From Nocardioides cavernaquae (GTDB lineage: Bacteria > Actinomycetota > Actinomycetes > Propionibacteriales > Nocardioidaceae): a stretch of DNA of 64,000 nucleotides. The stretch covers positions 930,001 through 994,000 of the forward strand of contig NZ_QYRP01000002.1 of NCBI RefSeq assembly GCF_003600895.1. Reading direction: 5' to 3'. Within the stretch, counting starts at the first letter, position 1, and each line of letters starts with the position of its first letter. The notes beneath the pieces are model-generated. The model saw nothing but the letters and a program-made list of their open reading frames with translations, had not been told where the DNA came from and searched no databases. The position numbers and the translations under genes are program-made. Positions 15,635 to 24,316 of this stretch are shown here, in pieces.

Positions 15635-17985
15635 CGAAGCTGAAATGGGTCGCTGCCATCCTCGCGAGCAGCGACATCGCACCACACCCGAATTTTCGTT
15701 CCACGGAAGCGCCGTCCATGGAAGCCGCGCTCGCCCTCCACTTTCTTGGTCGCTCACACGAGTCGCAGCAGTACGTTGACTCAGAGGACTTTGCTGGGAG
15801 CAAGGCGGTCGATCCCGACGGTGCGGCACTTTTGGTAGCCGCGATGAAGGCCACCCAAACAGCAACGATCGATGAAGGCGTGCGGGCACTTTCGGATCTC
15901 GCGCGGCGAGCAACCGATCCAGCGGTAACAACCGTCGCTGCACTGGTCGCTGCCCAAGCGGCCGCCGAACTCGACCGACTCGAGACCTCGATTGCAGTGC
16001 TCCGAGCAACCCTCGACCAGACGGACAAGGACCAACATTTCCTGCGGGCCCTCCTGCTACAGAACATCGCCCACCAGCTATGGGACTTCGGCGAGACCGG
16101 TGAAGCGGAATCCGCGCTCGCCGCCGCAGAACTGGGCTCCTTCGATCCGAGGACCGTTGCCGAGTTCGAGATGAGCAAGAGTGTCGGACGCACTTCTGCC
16201 GACACAATTGCCGACATCGCAGCTCTAGCGCTCGACGCAGCCGAGGCCCAGGCGTCAACCGTCAAAGGCGGCTTCGAAGGCTGGCTTGACCGACTGAAGA
16301 CCGAGCGCCCTCGCATCGCACGGGATATGGAAATCCGAGCTGGCCAGGCAGTTATCAAGCTTCAACAACGCACCCTCGCGTCACATCTTGCGGGGCACGG
16401 CCGCGGGATGACCTGGCGGTCCGAGGCGGGCGATGAACCAGTGGTTCATGCACTCTATGTGTTTGAGTTCGCTGGACACCCCCGCGCCAGATACTTCCGT
16501 GAAGTGACCGCGGAGACTCGGATGACGCTCGCGCTTCACCATGACGGACCGCCGTGGTTGTACCAGGAGTCCCTCCGGCTCTTCCGTCAGGCCGGCAGCA
16601 AGAAGTCACTCGAGGCTCTGTCCCGACGAATGGACGAATCCGGTCCCCTGCAGGCCCTCCGCAACGAAACGCAACGAGTCGCCAAGGCATGCACCACTGC
16701 CAACCAACTCAATGAATGCGTACTTTACCTTCTGCGGGTCGGGGCCGAGACGCTGGGCAAGGATGAGGCGAGGCAAGCGTTCGAACGAATCGCGGCGGTA
16801 CGAAACGCCAGACCAATCGAGCGCGGCGGAAACTGGCAGTCCGCGGGTGCCCGACGAGAAAGCGTCTGGCGAACGCTCTTCGCCCTAAGCGGCGCGACAG
16901 GGCTCTCGAATGACGCAATCCGCCTCTTCCTCGCCGATGTTGACGACGCCACCGCCGCGGACTTCGACCTCTACTACTCAAAGGCAGTTCCGCGTGCCAG
17001 CCAACTAGACGGCGAGGCAACCTCGACGATCCAAGAATGGCTGCACTCAACCAAGGCTCAAGCGAGACCCGAAACAGCCGCCGCGCTAAACGAGCGCGTT
17101 CAACCCACGGCGGTCGAGCAACTTGGAGAAGGCGCAGACCTCGAAGAGATCCGTCTCTATCTCAACGCCAATCTCGAAAACAACACGACTCCGAGCGTCA
17201 CTAGCTTGAGGGTGCTTGAACAAGTTCTGAAGCGCGAACTCGCTGAGGTAGTCGAGTCGGCGAACCGCGGCAGGCACTCGTTCGGCGGCCCGATCCCGAC
17301 GGCGCTGGCAATCGCAGCCCTCCGCTACGGTGCAAACCTGTCCGATGCGGTCGCAGACGTCCTCCTAGATCCCCGGGTTGCCCGGGCGAGCAAGGCCGAC
17401 GCACTAGACCGTCTCGCAGGAATGGGATCCGACCTGCCCGCTGGCTTGTCGGCCCGCCTCGCGGGGCGCGCCACCGACCTTCTGGAAGGCCCGTCGGTGT
17501 TTCGCGAGACAGTCATCGACCCATTTCCTGAGGGCCTACGCGCGGTCGGCTCGCTGAACTTGGCGCCGAGTTCCGACCTTCAGATCCTGGTGGGGCAGCT
17601 GCTCGGTCACAGTGACGGCGAGGCACGCTACGAGGGTGCCCAGACTCTTCGCCGATGGGCGATGTCCGGCCGGACCGACCAATGGCTCGAGACCCTCGTG
17701 GTTCACGCCTCCCACTCGTCAGACCGCGATGTCCGCGGAATTGCCGCGAACGCTCTGTGCCACCTGTTGGTCCGTCGGGATGGTCTGAGCCCAGCGGCAG
17801 AGACTCGGATCGCCCAACTGCTCCACGAAGACGGGTCACTCATTCCCCGTCAGGTCCTCAACGGCCTCAAGGAACTCGGCGACCACATGAGCAGGAACCT
17901 GACGGCTCGCGTTGCGGCCATTGCCGAGCAACACCTACATCGCCAAGTTCGCCTTGTTGCGGCCCAGGTCCTCGAACACAGCTAG
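15631..17985 (+). CDS. Large TPR/HEAT-like repeat protein of unknown function
   Basis: 784-residue, mostly helical cytoplasmic protein without signal peptide or membrane segment. Residues about 90-190 look TPR-like (AVLRATLDQTDKDQHFLRAL, ALLLQNIAHQLWDFG). The C-terminal 250 residues look HEAT/ARM-like (alternating helices such as ARYEGAQTLRRWAM and RDVRGIAANALCHLLV). No nucleotide-binding or nuclease motif is visible. It is translated from an ATGA overlap with the hydrolase gene, so the pair acts together. It could be a recognition or scaffold partner for the hydrolase. Composition is lower in GC than the flanks, a sign of horizontal acquisition. Confidence 0.8.
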   Translation: MTKLKWVAAILASSDIAPHPNFRSTEAPSMEAALALHFLGRSHESQQYVDSEDFAGSKAVDPDGAALLVAAMKATQTATIDEGVRALSDLARRATDPAVTTVAALVAAQAAAELDRLETSIAVLRATLDQTDKDQHFLRALLLQNIAHQLWDFGETGEAESALAAAELGSFDPRTVAEFEMSKSVGRTSADTIADIAALALDAAEAQASTVKGGFEGWLDRLKTERPRIARDMEIRAGQAVIKLQQRTLASHLAGHGRGMTWRSEAGDEPVVHALYVFEFAGHPRARYFREVTAETRMTLALHHDGPPWLYQESLRLFRQAGSKKSLEALSRRMDESGPLQALRNETQRVAKACTTANQLNECVLYLLRVGAETLGKDEARQAFERIAAVRNARPIERGGNWQSAGARRESVWRTLFALSGATGLSNDAIRLFLADVDDATAADFDLYYSKAVPRASQLDGEATSTIQEWLHSTKAQARPETAAALNERVQPTAVEQLGEGADLEEIRLYLNANLENNTTPSVTSLRVLEQVLKRELAEVVESANRGRHSFGGPIPTALAIAALRYGANLSDAVADVLLDPRVARASKADALDRLAGMGSDLPAGLSARLAGRATDLLEGPSVFRETVIDPFPEGLRAVGSLNLAPSSDLQILVGQLLGHSDGEARYEGAQTLRRWAMSGRTDQWLETLVVHASHSSDRDVRGIAANALCHLLVRRDGLSPAAETRIAQLLHEDGSLIPRQVLNGLKELGDHMSRNLTARVAAIAEQHLHRQVRLVAAQVLEHS

Positions 17986-18001
17986 CTGACTCCGCGGGAG
18001 G

Positions 18002-18120
18002 TTGCGAACCCAAGCAATCCTGCTCATCAAGGGCCTCGACGTACACATCATCAACGCCATCACCGGGAGAGCTCCTCAGAGAACTCACCATCAACCCAGA
18101 ACGCGACTACCAACGCCTGA
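18002..18120 (+). pseudogene. Frameshifted C-terminal remnant of an integrase-core transposase
   Basis: Frame 1 reads RTQAILLIKGLDVHIINAITG, and after a one-base shift at about 18067 the next frame reads GELLRELTINPERDYQRLK. Joined, they give the pattern VxVINAxTGELLRELTxDPxRDYQ that I recall from the C-termini of IS481-type rve transposases. No start, catalytic core or terminal repeats remain. The piece lies between the two-gene cassette and tRNA-Ser and stops where the tRNA terminator begins, marking a decayed mobile-element boundary. Family assignment is from memory of the motif. Confidence 0.55.
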
Positions 18121-18128
18121 AACAAAAA

Positions 18129-18156
18129 ACCCGGACCTGCTTCCGCAGGTCCGGGT
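18129..18156 (-). terminator. Intrinsic terminator of tRNA-Ser
   Basis: Perfect 12-bp stem (ACCCGGACCTGC / GCAGGTCCGGGT) with a TTCC/GGAA loop. On the minus strand it is followed by a run of T (TTTTTTG), 25 nt after the tRNA 3' end. On the plus strand the tail is only TCTTT, so it may also stop transcripts from the cassette weakly. Confidence 0.85.
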
Positions 18157-18181
18157 CTTTCACATGTCTTGCGACATCACA

Positions 18182-18271
18182 TGGCGGTGTCGGAGGGATT
18201 TGAACCCTCGGTGGACTTGCACCCACAAACGCTTTCGAGGCGTTCTCCTTAGGCCGCTCGGACACGACACC
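18182..18271 (-). tRNA. tRNA-Ser (anticodon CGA)
   Basis: Type II tRNA of 90 nt including an encoded CCA (18182-18184). The 7-bp acceptor stem GGTGTCG/CGACACC pairs perfectly. A GTTCAAATC T-loop, a long variable arm and anticodon loop CTCGAAA give anticodon CGA, reading UCG serine codons. The 3' end faces the lower-GC cassette and the transposase remnant, the usual orientation for island insertion. I saw no duplicated 3' end at the far side of the island. Confidence 0.95.
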
Positions 18272-18278
18272 GGGGGGA

Positions 18279-18308
18279 ACATTACCGGAGCGCCACCGTC
18301 CAGCCGAA
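18279..18308 (-). promoter_or_regulatory. Promoter of tRNA-Ser
   Basis: On the minus strand TTCGGC (18308-18303), an 18-nt spacer and TAATGT (18284-18279) end 7 nt before the tRNA 5' end. Confidence 0.5.
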
Positions 18309-18328
18309 ATCGGTGCCGGACTCCGGCT

Positions 18329-18346
18329 GCAACGTGGATGCAACGT
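18329..18346 (+). promoter_or_regulatory. Paired GCAACGT motif, copy 1 (upstream of GAF regulator)
   Basis: GCAACGT-GGAT-GCAACGT, two direct heptamers 11 bp apart, about 100 bp before the regulator gene. The same arrangement with the same spacing recurs at 19705 before the aldehyde dehydrogenase gene. This is a probable binding site of the regulator encoded between the two copies. Confidence 0.6.
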
Positions 18347-18446
18347 CTGCCGGTCCACGGTGACCTCGAGGGCCGACCGGTTGTCGCCGGGGAGCGACCG
18401 CTCGGCGCAACCACCCTTTCGACTCTGGTCCCGACGGAGGTCCCCG

Positions 18447-19661
18447 GTGTCTACTCGATCCATGGGCACGACGGGCATGCGCGCAGAGGTCGCCGACTCC
18501 TGGCACCGCTCCGCCGCGGCCGGAGTCCCCGCGGACGAGGTCGCTGCGCCGATCACGCTGCCCGACGACGACCTGCGCGACCTGCGCGAGGCACACCCCC
18601 TGGCGCGGGTCTTCCCGCTGCTCGATGACGTGCTCGGCCAGGCAGCGCGCGACTGCGACGCGATCATGGCCGTCTCCGACGAGGTCGGTCAGCTGCTCTG
18701 GGTCTGCGGCACTCCGTCCGTGCTGCGCCGCGCGGAGGGCATCGGCTTCGTCGAGGGCAGCAACTGGGACGAGCGCTTTGCCGGCACCAACGCACCCGGG
18801 CTGGCGCTGCGCCTGGACCAGCCCGCCAGCGTGGTCCGCGCCGAGCACTTCCGGCACTCCGTGCAGCGGTGGAGCTGCGCCGCGATGCCGATCCACGACC
18901 CCGGCTCGTCGCGGCTGCTCGGGGTCCTCGACATCACCGGCGGCGACGAGATCGTGGTGCCGCAGACGATGGCCATGGTGCGCGCCGCCGCCCGGCTGGC
19001 CGAGTCCGAGCTCGCGCGCGACCTGCTCACCCGCCGCGTCCCCGAGCAGCGTCAGGCCGGCAACCACCTGGTCATCGAGTCGCTCGGCCGGTCCGACTCA
19101 CTGGTCTCGCTCAATGACGGCCGCGGCCACCAGGCCAACCTCCGGCTCTCCCCGCGCCACAGCGAGATCGTGCTGCTGCTCGCCTCCGCTCCTCGCGGGC
19201 TCTCCGGCGACGAGCTCGCGGTGCTGCTCTACGAGGACGACGGCGGCGGCTCCACCATGCGCGCCGAGATGAACCGGCTGCGCCACCTGCTCGGCGAGGA
19301 GCTGCTCGCCTCCCGGCCCTACCGACTGGACGCCCGGATCACCGCCGACTGGCTCGGCGTCGAGGCGCGGCTCGCGTCCGGTGACCTCGCTGGTGCGATC
19401 CGCGACTACCGCGGGCCACTGCTCCCCCGGTCGACAGCACCCGGCGTCGTACGCCTGCGGGAGAGCCTGGACGGCGCACTGCGCGCCGCGTTGATCCACT
19501 CCGGACAGGCCGACCTGATGTCGGCCTGGACCCGCTCTGCCTGGGGCACCGACGACTACGAGATGTGGCTTGCGCAGCGTGACGCCGTCGACGCGACGTC
19601 GCCGATGCGCCCGTTGATCGCCGGCCAGATCGCGCGGCTGGACCGCGAGCTCGGTCTCTGA
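18447..19661 (+). CDS. GAF-domain transcriptional regulator of aldehyde dehydrogenase
   Basis: 404 residues. The N-terminal part (about 10-190) follows the AcoR-type sensor pattern: SWHRSAAAGV, a GAF domain with EGSNWDERFAGTNAPGLAL, and DITGG. The C-terminal part is not a Fis or sigma-54 module. It looks like a winged helix (about 235-310, LSPRHSEIVLLLA to MRAEMNRLRHLLGE) plus a short BTAD-like helical segment. GTG 18447 has GGAGG at 18436 with 6 nt spacing; the upstream open frame runs into the tRNA promoter. It probably senses an aldehyde or alcohol-derived signal and activates the downstream aldehyde dehydrogenase operon. Confidence 0.88.
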   Translation: MSTRSMGTTGMRAEVADSWHRSAAAGVPADEVAAPITLPDDDLRDLREAHPLARVFPLLDDVLGQAARDCDAIMAVSDEVGQLLWVCGTPSVLRRAEGIGFVEGSNWDERFAGTNAPGLALRLDQPASVVRAEHFRHSVQRWSCAAMPIHDPGSSRLLGVLDITGGDEIVVPQTMAMVRAAARLAESELARDLLTRRVPEQRQAGNHLVIESLGRSDSLVSLNDGRGHQANLRLSPRHSEIVLLLASAPRGLSGDELAVLLYEDDGGGSTMRAEMNRLRHLLGEELLASRPYRLDARITADWLGVEARLASGDLAGAIRDYRGPLLPRSTAPGVVRLRESLDGALRAALIHSGQADLMSAWTRSAWGTDDYEMWLAQRDAVDATSPMRPLIAGQIARLDRELGL

Positions 19662-19704
19662 CCACAGGCACCTCCTCGGTGCACGACGCGCGCCACCTCG
19701 GCGG

Positions 19705-19722
19705 GCAACGTGAGTGCAACGT
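19705..19722 (+). promoter_or_regulatory. Paired GCAACGT motif, copy 2 (aldehyde dehydrogenase promoter)
   Basis: GCAACGT-GAGT-GCAACGT, identical to copy 1 except for two bases in the spacer. It ends 9 bp before a TAGCGT -10 candidate (19732-19737), so a bound activator would sit over the -35 region. Confidence 0.6.
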
Positions 19723-19736
19723 CGATCTTCCTAGCG

Positions 19737-19752
19737 TGTGAGGACGGTCACA
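19737..19752. promoter_or_regulatory. CRP/GlxR-type site on the aldehyde dehydrogenase promoter
   Basis: TGTGA-GGACGG-TCACA matches the CRP-family consensus TGTGA-N6-TCACA exactly. It begins at the last base of the TAGCGT -10 candidate and so covers the start of transcription, a repressing position. From memory, GlxR controls ald in Corynebacterium glutamicum. Confidence 0.65.
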
Positions 19753-19789
19753 AACTGCGTGGCCTACCCCGTTCGCCAAGGAGCACCGC

Positions 19790-21312
<1,523 letters not shown>

Positions 21313-21313
<1 letters not shown>

Positions 21314-21708
21314 TGCCCGATCCGCTCTCGCGGGTAGCTGTCTCCGGTGAGGCGGCGGAGCTCCTCCGTCGCCTCACCGGGCTCCACGGTCCCTTGATGT
21401 TCCACCAGTCCGGCGGCTGCTGCGACGGCTCGTCGCCCATGTGCTACCCCGACGGGGACTTCATCGTCGGCCCCGCCGACGTCCACCTCGGGGCACTGGA
21501 CGTCGGGCTCGAGCGGCCGGTCCCGGTCTGGATGTCCAAGGCGCAGTTCGCCTACTGGGAGCACACCCACCTGACCATCGACGTGGTGAAGGGCAGGGGC
21601 GCCGGCTTCTCCCTCGAGGCGCCTCACGGTGTTCGCTTCCTGATCAGGTCGCGTCTGGTGACCGATGAGGAGTACGAGGCCTACGCTGCGGAGCATGCAG
21701 CGGACTGA
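21313..21708 (+). CDS. DUF779 protein, aldehyde dehydrogenase partner
   Basis: 131-residue soluble DUF779 protein. It holds the conserved SGGCCDGSSPMC cluster (Cys36, Cys37, Cys44), which could bind metal or be redox-active, and a central WEHTHLTIDVVKGRGAGFSLE segment. DUF779 genes usually sit directly behind exaC/aldB-type dehydrogenases. Here the start overlaps that gene's stop by one base. The role is unknown; help in assembly, thiol protection or aldehyde handling is guesswork. Its end overlaps the next gene by 14 bp. Confidence 0.92.
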
Positions 21709-22576
21709 CGTCACATTCCCCTCCGGCACCGACCTCTGCGCGGCCTGGCTCTACCGGCCCTCCGGCCTCGAAGGCGCAGCGCCCATCGTGGTGATGGCCC
21801 ACGGCCTCGGGCTGATCAAGGAGGCCGGCCTCGCGCCGTACGCCGAGCGGTTCGTCGAGGCGGGCTTCGCGGTGCTGGTCTTCGACTACCGCGGTTTCGG
21901 CGGGAGCGGCGGCAAGCCACGGCAGTGGCTGGACATCAAGCGACAGCTCACGGACTGGCGCTCCGCCATCGCGTACGCCGCGGAGCTCGAGGGCATCGAT
22001 CCGTCACGGATCGCGCTCTTCGGCACCTCCTTCAGCGGCGGCCACGTCATCCGGACCGCGGCGGCAGACACGCGCGTGGCGGCGGCGATCGCGCAGTGCC
22101 CGTTCACCAGCGGGCCGTCCTCGACGACCACGATCGGCGTGAAGGGCCTCGTCAAGCTGGTCCCGTCGATCCTCCACGATGCCGTGCTCGGTCGCTTCGG
22201 GCGGGCACGCGGCGTTGCCCTCGCGGGCTCACCCGGCGATGGCGCCCTGATGAACGCCGCCGACGTCGTGCCCGGCTACTTCGGGATCATCCCGCCGGGA
22301 GCGGAGTTCGACGACCACGTCGACGGCCGGATCGCGCTGCACGTGCCGTTCAACATCCCCGGACGGGCCGCGAAGGACGTCAAGGTCCCGATCCTGTTCG
22401 GCATCTGCGACAACGACACGGTCGCGCCCGCCGGTCCGACGCTGCGCTACGCGAAGCAGGCCCCGAAGGGCGAGATCAAGCGCTACCCGGTCGGGCACTT
22501 CGAGGTCTACGTGGGCGAGCCGTTCGAGGTCGCCGCCGCCGACTACGTGGACTTCCTGACCCGTCATCTGGGCTGA
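21695..22576 (+). CDS. Alpha/beta hydrolase
   Basis: 293 residues, alpha/beta-hydrolase fold of the dienelactone-hydrolase/peptidase-S9-like kind. It has AHGLGLIKEAG, FDYRGFGGSGG, nucleophile elbow FGTSFSGG (Ser112), the acid in CDNDTVAP and the histidine in GHFEVY. It probably cleaves an ester, lactone or thioester; the substrate is unknown. I took ATG 21695, inside the end of the DUF779 gene, because homology starts at its TFPSG segment. It is the last gene of the aldehyde operon and converges on tadA with a 3-bp gap. Confidence 0.88.
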   Translation: MQRTDVTFPSGTDLCAAWLYRPSGLEGAAPIVVMAHGLGLIKEAGLAPYAERFVEAGFAVLVFDYRGFGGSGGKPRQWLDIKRQLTDWRSAIAYAAELEGIDPSRIALFGTSFSGGHVIRTAAADTRVAAAIAQCPFTSGPSSTTTIGVKGLVKLVPSILHDAVLGRFGRARGVALAGSPGDGALMNAADVVPGYFGIIPPGAEFDDHVDGRIALHVPFNIPGRAAKDVKVPILFGICDNDTVAPAGPTLRYAKQAPKGEIKRYPVGHFEVYVGEPFEVAAADYVDFLTRHLG

Positions 22577-22579
22577 GCG

Positions 22580-23044
22580 TCAGAGCCGCCGCTCGGCGAA
22601 GAAGTCTCCGAGCAGCTCCGCAGACTCGCGCGCGAGAACGCCCGGCAGCACTTCGGGCCGGTGGTTCAGGCGGCGGTCGCGCACAACGTCCCAGAGCGAC
22701 CCGACGGCACCAGCCTTGTCGTCGTACGCCGCGAAGACGAGGCGCGAGACCCGCGACAGGACGATCGCGCCGGCGCACATCGTGCACGGCTCGAGGGTGA
22801 CCAGGAGGGTGCAGCCGGTCAGCCGCCACTCCCCCACACGGCCCGCGGCTTCGCGGATCGCGACGACCTCGGCGTGCCCGGTCGGATCGCCGGTGGCCTC
22901 GCGGATGTTGCGGCCCCGACCGATCACCTCACCGAGGGGGTCGAGGACGACCGCGCCGATCGGGACGTCACCGGTGGCCAGCGCGGCGCGTGCCTCATCG
23001 AGGGCCAACCGCATCGGCTCGACCCAGCGCTCCCGGGGAATCAC
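22580..23044 (-). CDS. tadA: tRNA-specific adenosine deaminase
   Basis: 154-residue cytidine-deaminase-fold enzyme that converts A34 to inosine in the anticodon of tRNA-Arg(ACG). The zinc site is HAE (His57, Glu59 as proton shuttle) and PCTMC (Cys87, Cys90). Substrate-contact segments VPIGAV and GRGRN are present. GTG 23044 overlaps the stop of the upstream partner gene by 4 bp (GTGA). This order, partner then tadA, is standard in actinobacteria. Confidence 0.95.
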   Translation of the reverse strand: MIPRERWVEPMRLALDEARAALATGDVPIGAVVLDPLGEVIGRGRNIREATGDPTGHAEVVAIREAAGRVGEWRLTGCTLLVTLEPCTMCAGAIVLSRVSRLVFAAYDDKAGAVGSLWDVVRDRRLNHRPEVLPGVLARESAELLGDFFAERRL

Positions 23045-23523
23045 GCGCTCGTGAGCCCGACGAAGTCGTCGAAGGCGGCTCCGAAGCCCAGGCTCGTGGC
23101 GATGTCGGACAGCATCTCGTCAGGATAGAGATCGAAGTCGTCGATCAGCACGCCCATGTCGATCGCGGGCATGCCGAGGTCACCGAGCAGGTCGAGGTCG
23201 CCGGCGGGGACGGGCTCGTCGTCCTCCTCGGGATAGGGCAGGCCGAGCTGCTCGATCGCCTCCCGGGCGAGGTCGAAGACGTCGGCGGCCGTCACGTCGG
23301 AGAGCAGCACCCGCACACGGGGACCGACAACGCGGACCACGAGGAACACGTCCTCGTCGAAGGCCAGCAGTGCGAGCGCGCCACCGTCACCAGGGAAGCG
23401 GCGCAGCGCCGACGAGAGGGTTTCCAGGCTCGCGAGAGCCGTGTCCGCCAGCTCCTGGAGCTGCCAGACCCCCTCCTCGCGGTACGCCGCAAGTGCGATG
23501 TCGACCTCGTCGGGACTCGCCAT
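23041..23523 (-). CDS. tRNA adenosine deaminase-associated protein
   Basis: 160-residue acidic protein of the actinobacterial family found immediately upstream of tadA. Visible features are an N-terminal helical part, FDEDVFLVVRVVGPRVRVLLSDVTAA in the middle and the terminal SLGFGAAFDDFVG motif. No catalytic residues are obvious; the name reflects gene neighbourhood only. It starts at ATG 23523 and is translationally coupled to tadA. It is divergent from upp. Confidence 0.92.
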   Translation of the reverse strand: MASPDEVDIALAAYREEGVWQLQELADTALASLETLSSALRRFPGDGGALALLAFDEDVFLVVRVVGPRVRVLLSDVTAADVFDLAREAIEQLGLPYPEEDDEPVPAGDLDLLGDLGMPAIDMGVLIDDFDLYPDEMLSDIATSLGFGAAFDDFVGLTSA

Positions 23524-23581
23524 GGCCCAAGAGTGACAGGTTTGCCCAGTCGCTCCAAGCCCGATTTTCGTGAACGCTGAC

Positions 23582-23587
23582 TAGAGT
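23582..23587 (+). promoter_or_regulatory. -10 element of a leaderless promoter for upp
   Basis: TAGAGT ends 6 nt before ATG 23594, with no Shine-Dalgarno sequence. Confidence 0.5.
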
Positions 23588-23593
23588 TTCGGC

Positions 23594-24235
23594 ATGGAGA
23601 CCCGAGTCGTCGACCACCCGCTCGTCGCCCACAAGCTGACCACCCTGCGCGAGGAGACGACGGACAGCCCGACCTTCCGCCGTCTGGCCGACGAGCTGGT
23701 CACGCTTCTCGCCTACGAGGCCACCCGCTCAGTGCGCGTCGAGCCGGTCGCGATCACGACCCCGGTGGCACCCACGACCGGGATCCGGCTGAGCAGCCCG
23801 AAGCCCCTCGTGGTCCCGATCCTGCGCGCCGGCCTGGGCATGCTCGACGGCATGATGCGGCTCATGCCGACGGCCGAGGTCGGCTTCCTCGGCATGGTCC
23901 GCGACGAGGCCACGCTCGAAGCAACGACCTACGCGGAGCGCCTCCCGGCCGACCTTTCCGGGCGCCAGGTCTACGTGCTCGATCCGATGCTGGCCACCGG
24001 TGGCACGCTCGCCGCCGCCATCCGGTTCCTCGTCGACCGCGGCGCCGACGACATCACCTGCATCGTGCTGCTGGCCGCGCCCGAAGGCTGCGCCAACCTG
24101 TCCGCCGGGCTCGAGGGCGTCGACGTACCCGTCACCGTCGTCACCGCAGCCATGGACGAGCGGCTCAACGAGCACGGCTACATCGTGCCGGGCCTCGGCG
24201 ACGCAGGCGACCGGCTCTACGGCGTCGCGCACTGA
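23594..24235 (+). CDS. upp: Uracil phosphoribosyltransferase
   Basis: 213-residue pyrimidine-salvage enzyme that makes UMP from uracil and PRPP. The PRPP-binding loop [15 protein letters not shown] lies at residues 126-140, and the uracil-binding [13 protein letters not shown] segment is near the C-terminus. PILRAGLGM is the conserved N-terminal-half motif. Full length. It appears to be a monocistronic leaderless transcript ending at a strong bidirectional terminator. Confidence 0.96.
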   Translation: METRVVDHPLVAHKLTTLREETTDSPTFRRLADELVTLLAYEATRSVRVEPVAITTPVAPTTGIRLSSPKPLVVPILRAGLGMLDGMMRLMPTAEVGFLGMVRDEATLEATTYAERLPADLSGRQVYVLDPMLATGGTLAAAIRFLVDRGADDITCIVLLAAPEGCANLSAGLEGVDVPVTVVTAAMDERLNEHGYIVPGLGDAGDRLYGVAH

Positions 24236-24252
24236 CGGCGACCAATCGCGAC

Positions 24253-24300
24253 ACGAAGGGCCTCGACACGCCGGCTGTTCGGCGAGTCGAGGCCCTTCGT
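24253..24300. terminator. Bidirectional terminator between upp and a membrane-protein gene
   Basis: Perfect 15-bp stem (ACGAAGGGCCTCGAC / GTCGAGGCCCTTCGT) with a further short inner CCG/CGG pairing, between two convergent genes. Confidence 0.85.
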
Positions 24301-24316
24301 CGTCGCGCGTGGTCGG

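Noticed and set aside
21703..21716. TGACGTCA palindrome as an operator
   Set aside because: It lies within coding sequence at the start of the hydrolase gene, with no promoter-like elements around it.
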